15,269 nucleotides of DNA, taken from NCBI GenBank assembly GCA_003158365.1, contig PMIW01000097.1:1-15269 (forward strand). The letters are read 5' to 3'. This document shows, in pieces, positions 6,930 to 13,288 of the stretch. Each line of letters begins with the position of its first letter. The first letter of the stretch is position 1. Below the pieces are notes generated by a model. The model had not been told where the DNA came from, searched no databases, and saw only the letters and a program-made list of their open reading frames with translations. This stretch comes from Ignavibacteriota bacterium. Lineage in GTDB: Bacteria > Bacteroidota > Ignavibacteria > Tepidaquicellales > Tepidaquicellaceae. The position numbers were made by a program, and so were the translations under genes.

Positions 6930-8316
6930 ATTTCTTAAAAAACTCTTTGTGAATGGCGTTTACTGCGTCTTTTACATCATCGGAAGCAATGATTAAATAG
7001 ATAGCAACTTCAGAAGCTCCAGCAGATGCCATTTCGATATTAATCCTGATGTCAGAAACTGCTCCGAGTACTCTTGCAAATATTCCTTTTCTTTTCAGTA
7101 CACCTTCGCCGACCACTGCTATCAGTGCAATGTCTTTTTGAAAATCAATTCGCTCTATTATATTGCCTTTCAGTTCTTTCAGAATATCATAGCTGTCATC
7201 TGCATCTTTCATTTCTATTAATAGATTAATGCAGGTTTGAGATGATACTATTGCAAAAATATTTATATTATTTGCCGATAATGCATTCGCAACTGTAGTT
7301 ATTATTCCGGCTTTATAACCTATTCCCGAGCCGTGCAGTCTAATCATTGCAATATTGGGATTGTATGCGACGCTTTTGATTATGAATTCATCCACGAATG
7401 CATCAGGCGAAATAACAGTTCCTTTTGCATCGGGATTAAAAATATTTTTTATGTGAATTGGTATTCCGAGTCCCGCAATCGGTTCTATTGTAAGCGGATG
7501 AAGAATCCTGTCGCCGAAATAGCATAATTCCGCAACTTCAAAATAAGAGAGATGGTCAATGATTTCCGCATCCGGTGTAATTGCAGGGTCTGCGTCCATA
7601 AAGCCGTCTATGTCTTTCCAGATTTCAAGCAAAGGTGCGTCGAATCCGTAAGCCATAACTGCGGCAGTATAATCGGAGCCGTTTCTTCCGAATGTGGTAA
7701 TTTTTCCGCCGGGTGCATTTCCGAAAAATCCTGTAAGTATAGGGATTGCTTCGTCGTTCAGTATATTTGCGGCGACGGGTTTAAAATTAACTTTGAATTC
7801 TTTTAAATCCACAGTTGCATTTTCGTATTGTTCGTCTGTTACCAATCCGATTTTATCCGTTTCGATTATATTTGATTTTACGCCTTTATCTTCCAGCACG
7901 CCTGCCAGAATAACGGCAGCAAGTCTTTCCCCGAAGCTCGTGATATGAGCCCTGATTGCGCCTGTATCTTCTTCGGTATAGGAAACTCCGTAAAGCAGTC
8001 TTTCGACTTTTTTTACTAATAAAACAATATTCTGTATTGTAGTTTGAAGCACGCTGTCGTTTACAATTGAATCCTGTGCAATTGCATAATGTTTTTCGGT
8101 GAGTATGCTAATTGTCGAGGATACATTTACTTCTTTTTCTTTTGAATGTTTAATTCCGTCTATTAACAAATCAGTTATTCCGTATATTGCAGAGACAACA
8201 ACGATAGGAAAACTCTTTTGAGAGAGAATAATATTGACGACTTTTAAAATATGGACAGAGTCTTTAAGGCAGTCGCCGCCGAATTTAAGTACTTTAATAT
8301 TTTCTTTATTAATCAT
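6928..8316 (-). CDS. lysC: Aspartate kinase, monofunctional
   Basis: This 462-residue enzyme should phosphorylate L-aspartate with ATP in the cytoplasm, the first step toward lysine, threonine, methionine and diaminopimelate. Recognisable kinase motifs are KFGG at residues 11-14, SFGER at 127-131, the GRNGSDYTA nucleotide/substrate loop at 210-218, and DIDGFMDADP at 235-244. Two ACT domains follow (about 315-385 and 394-460), as in feedback-inhibited aspartokinases. There is no homoserine dehydrogenase domain, so this is not the bifunctional ThrA form. Odd point: the two residues after KFGG, usually Thr/Ser-Ser, are Asp15-Cys16. The ATG at 8316 places KFGG at the usual distance from the N-terminus. 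It is separated from the upstream ferredoxin by 98 bases containing a terminator, so it is probably transcribed on its own. The stop codon is formed by the A-tract of a repeat hairpin. Confidence 0.92.
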   Translation of the reverse strand: MINKENIKVLKFGGDCLKDSVHILKVVNIILSQKSFPIVVVSAIYGITDLLIDGIKHSKEKEVNVSSTISILTEKHYAIAQDSIVNDSVLQTTIQNIVLLVKKVERLLYGVSYTEEDTGAIRAHITSFGERLAAVILAGVLEDKGVKSNIIETDKIGLVTDEQYENATVDLKEFKVNFKPVAANILNDEAIPILTGFFGNAPGGKITTFGRNGSDYTAAVMAYGFDAPLLEIWKDIDGFMDADPAITPDAEIIDHLSYFEVAELCYFGDRILHPLTIEPIAGLGIPIHIKNIFNPDAKGTVISPDAFVDEFIIKSVAYNPNIAMIRLHGSGIGYKAGIITTVANALSANNINIFAIVSSQTCINLLIEMKDADDSYDILKELKGNIIERIDFQKDIALIAVVGEGVLKRKGIFARVLGAVSDIRINIEMASAGASEVAIYLIIASDDVKDAVNAIHKEFFKK

Positions 8317-8360
8317 TTTTACTTCTTATATTAATTTAATCCCGGATTTTTGAAATATAA

Positions 8361-8390
8361 AAAACCCGGAAATAAGGGAATTCCCGGGTT
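8361..8390 (-). terminator. Rho-independent terminator of the ferredoxin gene
   Basis: On the minus strand AACCCGG(G) pairs with CCGGGTT around a loop that contains GGGAATTCCC, and it is followed by a run of T (TTTTTATA). It lies 25-54 bases after the ferredoxin stop and before the aspartate kinase start. Confidence 0.75.
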
Positions 8391-8414
8391 AAATTTACAT
8401 CTACAATTTTATAA

Positions 8415-8714
8415 TTATCTACCGACCTTATCTAAGTGTTCTTTCTTAGCTGTAAGCTGTTCCGGTGTTTCCGGAGTATCGGTATTCAACACAATCGCTT
8501 CTGTCGGACAAGCCGGGATGCATTGAGGCTCATCGTGAAATCCAACGCATTCGGTACATTTATCCGGGGCTATATATGTATAGTCTTCGGATAATGCAGG
8601 GAATTCTTCACCACCTATTGTATAGGGTTTACCTGCTTCGTAAATTGCATTATTAGGGCATTCTGCTTCGCAAGCTCCGCAAGCAATGCATTCTTCGGTT
8701 ATCTTAACTGCCAA
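8415..8714 (-). CDS. 2[4Fe-4S] ferredoxin, Chlorobium/Allochromatium type
   Basis: This 99-residue soluble electron carrier has two cluster motifs. C9-x2-C12-x2-C15-x3-C19-P is the standard site. C53-x2-C56-x8-C65-x3-C69-P has the eight-residue insert ('VGFHDEPQ') that defines the Allochromatium vinosum/Chlorobium type. A segment of about 15 residues between the clusters is longer than in Chlorobium ferredoxins. A polar C-terminal tail of about 25 residues resembles the tail seen in the A. vinosum type. Such ferredoxins have very low redox potentials and serve oxidoreductases such as pyruvate:ferredoxin oxidoreductase. The start is TTG at 8714: an in-frame TAA lies two codons upstream, no ATG occurs before the first cluster, and a strong Shine-Dalgarno precedes it. 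It is monocistronic by its own terminator. It lies between the repeat array of 8900-9087 and the aspartate kinase gene. Confidence 0.92.
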   Translation of the reverse strand: MAVKITEECIACGACEAECPNNAIYEAGKPYTIGGEEFPALSEDYTYIAPDKCTECVGFHDEPQCIPACPTEAIVLNTDTPETPEQLTAKKEHLDKVGR

Positions 8715-8723
8715 AGTTTAAAT

Positions 8724-8731
8724 CTCCTTTT
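8724..8731 (-). promoter_or_regulatory. Shine-Dalgarno sequence deciding the TTG start of the ferredoxin
   Basis: AAAAGGAG on the minus strand ends 9 bases before TTG. It is the only strong ribosome-binding site seen in the window; the other genes have A/T-rich leaders without one. Confidence 0.8.
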
Positions 8732-8751
8732 AGGTTTTTATTAATTTAAGT

Positions 8752-8779
8752 ACTATAAATTAACTTTATTTATTGAAAA
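8752..8779 (-). promoter_or_regulatory. Candidate promoter of the ferredoxin gene
   Basis: Minus strand TTTTCA (8779-8774), a 16-base spacer and TATAGT (8757-8752) resemble a housekeeping promoter, 38 bases before the start codon. In such AT-rich DNA the match could be chance. Confidence 0.3.
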
Positions 8780-8851
8780 AATGAATACAAAAATAATTAA
8801 TTTTTCACAGAAAACCCGACAAAAAAGAGCGTATTTTTATTTTATAAAAAG

Positions 8852-8865
8852 TCCACCATGGTGGA
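8852..8865. promoter_or_regulatory. Perfect 14-base palindrome upstream of the ferredoxin gene
   Basis: TCCACCATGGTGGA is exactly self-complementary and GC-rich inside an A/T-rich neighbourhood, 138 bases upstream of the ferredoxin start. It could be an operator for a dimeric regulator. No known site was recognised. The whole stretch 8715-9072 holds otherwise only AT-rich leader and the repeat array. Confidence 0.45.
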
Positions 8866-8899
8866 TTATTAATTAAATAAACCCGTTATTTTGTCGCAA

Positions 8900-9087
8900 T
8901 CCCGATACGCCTTAAAGCGGCTATCGGGACTATCGCGAAATTGATTTTCGTCATTTTATCATCAGTCCCGATTCGTTACACTCATCGGGACTATTGCAAA
9001 AATGACTTTCGTCATTTTATCACCAGTCCCGATTCGTTACACTCATCGGGACTATTGCAAAAATGACTTTCGTCATTTTAGCAACAG
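8900..9087. repeat. Three tandem two-hairpin units after the first Omp28-like gene
   Basis: Units of 66, 61 and 61 bases occupy 8900-8965, 8966-9026 and 9027-9087. The last two differ at only two positions. Each unit is a TCCCGAT...ATCGGGA palindrome, a short linker, and an AAAATGAC-TTTC-GTCATTTT hairpin (degenerate in the first unit). On the minus strand each ends (or begins) with codons reading L-M-I-K, L-V-I-K or L-L-L-K and then TGA; the third set is the true C-terminus of the gene at 9073-10944. Confidence 0.85.
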
Positions 9088-10944
9088 CATTTTTAGCGCC
9101 TGTCTGAAATTATCAGTCTCTAACTTATAAATATACATACCGGATGCAAGATCGCTGCCATTGAAATTAAATTCATATTTTCCGGCGGTTAAGTTTCCCG
9201 AATACAGTACTTTTACCTCTCTGCCAAGCATATCATATATCTTTAAGCTTATATTACCCGATTTTGCCAAATCGAATTTGATTTTTGTTTCGGGGTTAAA
9301 CGGATTCGGATAATTCTGATATAAATTGTATTTATCGGGAATTTCAGAACTTATTGGTTGTATACCAATAGTTTGCACAGTATCATAAAACACCATTTCG
9401 TTTATGGGGCTTTTCATTGTAACCTGGCAAACAGGATTTGTGCCTGAATATGAACCTGTTCCTGTTCCATACCAGTGATTAAAATACCACGTCTGTCCCT
9501 GAAACTGAACCTGAAGAGGGGAGACTGTTACATTCACAACTGTATTTGAATCGAAATAATTATAGGAATTTGTAATTGTAACGGGCAATCCAGATGGGTC
9601 TTCCATTGCAAAAAGCCTGAACTGGGGTCTGAAATTAGCTATATAAGTATTTGTATTTGCGCTGACTGTAATAGTTTGCGTTAAGGCAGTATCGTTATTA
9701 TGGCTCCAGCGGTTGAACACATATCTGTATTCACCCGTAACCTGCGGAGATATTGCCTGAAGTGTCTGGCTTGAACCAATATCCCAGTTAAATATTTTCG
9801 ATGCAGAATATGTAACATTATTGACCTTGTACTGAAGTCCCGGATAATTGGTACTCACAAAAATATAATTTTTACCGACAAGATAATCCATGGAAATTTT
9901 ATGAGATTTAGCCGCAGCATTTGTACCTGTCAGGATTATTTTATATGCGCCTGTCGGCACGGATGCTGTCGAAGAAACAAGCACGCTCAATGAATCAGAG
10001 AAATTACTAATTGTAGCTCCGTTAGGAAACGATACACTGACTCCAGATGTAACAGGACTGACTTCTGAAGTAAATGTTATTGGAGAAGTATATCCCGACG
10101 CAATCACAGGAACAGATACTTTAAATGTTTTGGATGATGACTGACCCTGGGGAACAGATGCATATCCGGGGTTTGTAAGCAGAGTAAAGTTTACTGTTTT
10201 TTTAGCCGCATTTAAAATTTCTTTGGTTGTATTATCCTGAACGTAAGCAATCGGCATCATTTCGCTCCACTGCCATAGCGGGTCTTTTTTATAGCGTTGT
10301 TCAAGAGTTACAGTCTGTCCCGGAAGCAAAGTAATTTGCTGGCCGTTACCGGTTGGAAATATTTTCCTCATAACCCAGTAAAAGTCAGTTTCGCCGTTTG
10401 TTCCCGGAGGACTTGTGTAATGGATATGATTTTCGACCAAAGATATAAATGCATACACAACAGGATTTGCGAGGTATGTTTCACAATAGAATTTTGCCCG
10501 AACCAGAATACTATCGGTTGAATATGCGCTATCGGTCAGAATAATCGTTACAGGGCTTAAAATATCTTTTCTGGAATTATATGTTGAAAGGAGATTAGCC
10601 TGAGTATATGCAATCGGAATGCTTATAAGACCGTCGAACTGTCCTGCAGGAATGGAATTGATTCCGTAATATCCCCTCCGGGCATTATTGTCGTTTTGAT
10701 TGTAAAGATACATTGGGTCATTTCCCGGCGAAGGCCAGTTCATGTGATGGCCTATAGCCGTGATTCTTTCGGGGTCCTGACCTTGCAGGAACGCTGTCAT
10801 AATGGGATTGTTCGCGGCGCAAGGACCGCATGTTGAACTTGTAAAAAACTCAATCAACATCATTCTATCACCTGCATTAGAATAATTGATAAATGAAAAA
10901 ACGATGATGATAAGCAGAAAAAATTTGGTAAGATTCTTTTTCAT
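9073..10944 (-). CDS. Omp28-like thioredoxin-fold secreted protein with T9SS type A sorting domain, copy A
   Basis: This 623-residue protein begins with a clear signal peptide (cleavage likely after 'YSNA', residue 24). The mature N-terminus has a thioredoxin-like module: 'LIEFFTSSTCGPC' with the redox pair C39-G-P-C42 and a probable cis-proline in 'SIPAGQFDG' (P99). This matches the Omp28-related family of Bacteroidota envelope proteins, whose function is poorly known. A beta-rich middle part follows (about 255-370). Then come segments resembling bacterial surface repeats ('YRYVFNRWSHNN...YIANFRPQF'; 'WYFNHWYGTGTGSYSG'). The last 85 or so residues are a T9SS type A sorting domain with 'YQNYPNPFNPETKIKF'. 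The protein is expected to be exported by Sec, carried across the outer membrane by T9SS and possibly act in extracellular disulfide chemistry; that role is inferred. It is a paralog of 11288-13153. No Shine-Dalgarno. The stop TGA lies inside a repeat hairpin and overlaps an ATG. Confidence 0.85.
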   Translation of the reverse strand: MKKNLTKFFLLIIIVFSFINYSNAGDRMMLIEFFTSSTCGPCAANNPIMTAFLQGQDPERITAIGHHMNWPSPGNDPMYLYNQNDNNARRGYYGINSIPAGQFDGLISIPIAYTQANLLSTYNSRKDILSPVTIILTDSAYSTDSILVRAKFYCETYLANPVVYAFISLVENHIHYTSPPGTNGETDFYWVMRKIFPTGNGQQITLLPGQTVTLEQRYKKDPLWQWSEMMPIAYVQDNTTKEILNAAKKTVNFTLLTNPGYASVPQGQSSSKTFKVSVPVIASGYTSPITFTSEVSPVTSGVSVSFPNGATISNFSDSLSVLVSSTASVPTGAYKIILTGTNAAAKSHKISMDYLVGKNYIFVSTNYPGLQYKVNNVTYSASKIFNWDIGSSQTLQAISPQVTGEYRYVFNRWSHNNDTALTQTITVSANTNTYIANFRPQFRLFAMEDPSGLPVTITNSYNYFDSNTVVNVTVSPLQVQFQGQTWYFNHWYGTGTGSYSGTNPVCQVTMKSPINEMVFYDTVQTIGIQPISSEIPDKYNLYQNYPNPFNPETKIKFDLAKSGNISLKIYDMLGREVKVLYSGNLTAGKYEFNFNGSDLASGMYIYKLETDNFRQALKMLLLK

Positions 10945-10964
10945 GGCTGTTTTTTTTGGTTAGA

Positions 10965-11000
10965 GTAAATATCAGATTTTTTGGATTAAAAAGAAATTCA
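10965..11000 (-). promoter_or_regulatory. Upstream block conserved between the two Omp28-like genes (copy A)
   Basis: GTAAATATC (10965-10973) and ATTAAAAAGAAATTCA (10985-11000) on the plus strand recur at the same 20-base offset at 13173-13208, while the 11 bases between them differ. The block begins 20 bases before the ATG. Two fixed boxes around a variable spacer fit a promoter, though neither standard sigma-70 nor the Bacteroides TAnnTTTG box is evident. Confidence 0.5.
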
Positions 11001-11061
11001 TTTTTCATAAATCCAAATGGGAGAAAACCTCATTATATAGGGAAAAACAGGGGTAAATTAA

Positions 11062-11087
11062 AAACCCCCGCTTTTCTGCAGGGGTTT
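11062..11087 (-). terminator. Rho-independent terminator between the two Omp28-like genes
   Basis: AAACCCC (11062-11068) pairs with GGGGTTT (11081-11087). The minus-strand transcript of the 11288-13153 gene then continues into a T-rich run (TTTTTAATTT after the G-run). A T-run also follows on the plus strand, so it may work both ways. Together with the repeat array it fills the 343-base gap between the genes. Confidence 0.7.
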
Positions 11088-11103
11088 AATTTTTTACATA
11101 TAA

Positions 11104-11303
11104 TCCAGCTTCGCTTATCGGGATTGACCCAAAGGGTACCCCTGATAAAATAGCTTCGCTATTTAAATATCAATCCCGATACTCCTAAAAAGCGGCTATC
11201 GGGACTACTTATCAAATAGCTGTCGCTATATTTTGTTGCAGTCACGATTCGCTTCACTTATCGGGATTTCTGATAAAATGACTTTCGTCATTTTATCATC
11301 AAC
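11104..11303. repeat. Diverged array of two-hairpin units after the second Omp28-like gene
   Basis: About three units can be drawn: 11104-11173 (degenerate first palindrome, then AAATAGC/GCTATTT hairpin), 11174-11241 (TCCCGAT...ATCGGGA, then AAATAGC/GCTAT hairpin) and 11242-11303 (TCACGAT...ATCGGGA, then AAAATGAC/GTCATTTT hairpin, which contains the stop codon of 11288-13153). The hairpin arms differ between units while pairing is kept. The first unit also carries 'GACCCAAAGGGTACC'. Confidence 0.7.
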
Positions 11304-13153
11304 ATTTTTAACGCTTGTTTGAAATTATCTGTTTCTAATTTATATATATACACACCTGATGCGAAATCTGACGCATTAAAATTAAATTCATATTTACCTG
11401 CATTCAAATAACCCGAATACAAACTTTTTATTTCTTTACCAAGTAAATCAAATACTTTCAGATTTATTAATCCTGATTTTGGCAAATCGAACTGAATTTT
11501 AGTTTCAGGGTTAAAAGGATTCGGGTAATTCTGATACAAATTATATTTATCCGGAACTTCAGAACTGATTGTGCTTATTCCGATTTGAGTAGAATAGAAA
11601 GCCAGTTCGTTTACAGGGTCAGTCATAGTTACGGGGCATACAGGGTTCGTTCCTGAATATGAACCTGTGCCTGTTCCTGTCCAGTGATTAAAGTAATACA
11701 TAGTTCCGTTATAAAGTAACTGGAGAGGCGATATAGTAACAGTGGAAGTTGCACCTGAATCCAGATATACCAGTGAATTTGTAATTGTTACAGGAAGACC
11801 TGATGGAGTTGCCACTAATGCTCTAAGTTTATACTGCGTTTTAAAGTTTGCAGTATATGATGGAGTATTTGAATTAACCGTAATATTTTCAGTCGAATTT
11901 GTATCCGTGCCGTTCCAGTTTAAAAAGATATATCTTCTCGGGTCAATTGTCTGAGGTGTAACGACCTGAATCGCCTGAGTGGAGCCAATATCCCACGTGA
12001 ATAATTTTGGAGCTATATACGAGGTATTATTAACTTTGTATTCAAGTCCCGCAATATTGGTTTTGAAATACACGTAGTTTTTACCGACAAGATAATCCAT
12101 AGAAATTTTATGAACTTTTCCTGCCGCATTTGTTCCTGTTACTATAATTTTATATATACCTGCAGGAACAGATGCTGATGAAGATACCTGAACATTTAAA
12201 GAATCAGGGAAACTGCTCAATACACTTCCATTGGGGAATGATGTGGTAATGCCTGATGTAACAGGGCTGACTTCGGCAGTAAATGTAACCTGTGAATTGT
12301 ATCCGCTTGCCACAACAGGTACTGATATTTTAAAATTTTTGCTTGATGCCTGTCCGAGCGGAACGGAACCGTAACCCGGGTAAGTTTGCAGTGTGAAATT
12401 TGCAGTTTTTTTACCGGCATTTAAAATTTCTTTTGTACTAATATCCTGTACATATGCAATGGGCATCATTTCACTCCATTGCCATATCGGGTCTTTTTTA
12501 TAACGCTGTTCGAGTACAACCGTCTGACCGGGTATAAGTACAATTGTAGTCCCGCTGCCTGAAGGATAAATTTTTCTCATCACATAATAAAAATCCATTT
12601 CACCGTTTGTTCCCGGAGGGCTTGTGTAATGAATATGATTCTCCACCAGCGCAATATAAGCCCGTACTGTGGGATTAGTAAGATTTGTTTCGCAATAAAT
12701 TTTCGCACGAACCAGAATACTATCGGTAGAATATGCACTGTCAGTCACAATAATGCTAATCGGGCTTAAAATATCTTTTCTTGAATTATAAGTCGAAAGC
12801 AGGTTTGACTGTGTATAAGCAATCGGAATTGAAATAAGCCCGTCGAACTGCCCGGCGGGAATAGCGTTTATTCCATAGTATGTTCTTCTTGCATCATTAT
12901 CGGCAGAATTATACAAATACATCGGGTCATTTCCCGGTGAGGGCCAGTTCATATGGTGTCCGATAGCAGTGATTCTATCGGGGTCCTGACCCAACAGAAA
13001 TGCGGTCATAATGGGATTGTTCGCGGCGCAAGGACCGCAGGTAGAACTTGTAAAAAACTCAATAAGCATCATTCTATCGCCTGCATTGGAATAATTTACA
13101 AGCGATAATAAGATGACAATTAGCAGAAAAAATTTGGAAAAATTCTTTTTCAT
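11288..13153 (-). CDS. Omp28-like thioredoxin-fold secreted protein with T9SS type A sorting domain, copy B
   Basis: This 621-residue protein is a close paralog of the 9073-10944 product. It has the same signal peptide ending 'YSNA', the same C39-G-P-C42 motif and the same 'GHHMNWPSPGNDPMYLYN' and 'IPAGQFDG' segments. By eye the first 250 residues are mostly identical, while the middle surface-repeat region (about 385-520) has drifted more. A T9SS type A sorting domain with 'YQNYPNPFNPETKIQF' closes the protein, which ends in L-M-I-K. The stronger conservation of the thioredoxin-like part suggests that this is the functional core. It lies 135 bases downstream of the protease gene and has its own conserved upstream block. 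A terminator and repeat array separate it from copy A, so the two copies probably form separate transcripts. No Shine-Dalgarno precedes the ATG. Confidence 0.85.
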   Translation of the reverse strand: MKKNFSKFFLLIVILLSLVNYSNAGDRMMLIEFFTSSTCGPCAANNPIMTAFLLGQDPDRITAIGHHMNWPSPGNDPMYLYNSADNDARRTYYGINAIPAGQFDGLISIPIAYTQSNLLSTYNSRKDILSPISIIVTDSAYSTDSILVRAKIYCETNLTNPTVRAYIALVENHIHYTSPPGTNGEMDFYYVMRKIYPSGSGTTIVLIPGQTVVLEQRYKKDPIWQWSEMMPIAYVQDISTKEILNAGKKTANFTLQTYPGYGSVPLGQASSKNFKISVPVVASGYNSQVTFTAEVSPVTSGITTSFPNGSVLSSFPDSLNVQVSSSASVPAGIYKIIVTGTNAAGKVHKISMDYLVGKNYVYFKTNIAGLEYKVNNTSYIAPKLFTWDIGSTQAIQVVTPQTIDPRRYIFLNWNGTDTNSTENITVNSNTPSYTANFKTQYKLRALVATPSGLPVTITNSLVYLDSGATSTVTISPLQLLYNGTMYYFNHWTGTGTGSYSGTNPVCPVTMTDPVNELAFYSTQIGISTISSEVPDKYNLYQNYPNPFNPETKIQFDLPKSGLINLKVFDLLGKEIKSLYSGYLNAGKYEFNFNASDFASGVYIYKLETDNFKQALKMLMIK

Positions 13154-13172
13154 ATTTGTAGTTTAGATTTGT

Positions 13173-13208
13173 GTAAATATCCTGTTTTTAGCATTAAAAA
13201 GAAATTCA
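13173..13208 (-). promoter_or_regulatory. Upstream block conserved between the two Omp28-like genes (copy B)
   Basis: The same GTAAATATC and ATTAAAAAGAAATTCA boxes at the same 20-base offset as at 10965-11000, beginning 19 bases before this ATG. Conserved boxes with a diverged spacer argue for retained function rather than only recent duplication. Confidence 0.5.
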
Positions 13209-13288
13209 AAAACAGTATCACCGGTCCGTATAAAATAAAACAACTTGAGCAATTAATTCTTCAGGCTGAAATTGGACGATAAATAGTT

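Noticed and set aside
6928..8316. Bifunctional aspartate kinase/homoserine dehydrogenase
   Set aside because: The protein ends after two ACT domains at residue 462, and no dehydrogenase domain follows.
8900..9087. Possible CRISPR array
   Set aside because: Units are directly adjacent 61-66-base copies without unique spacers, and no cas gene is present.
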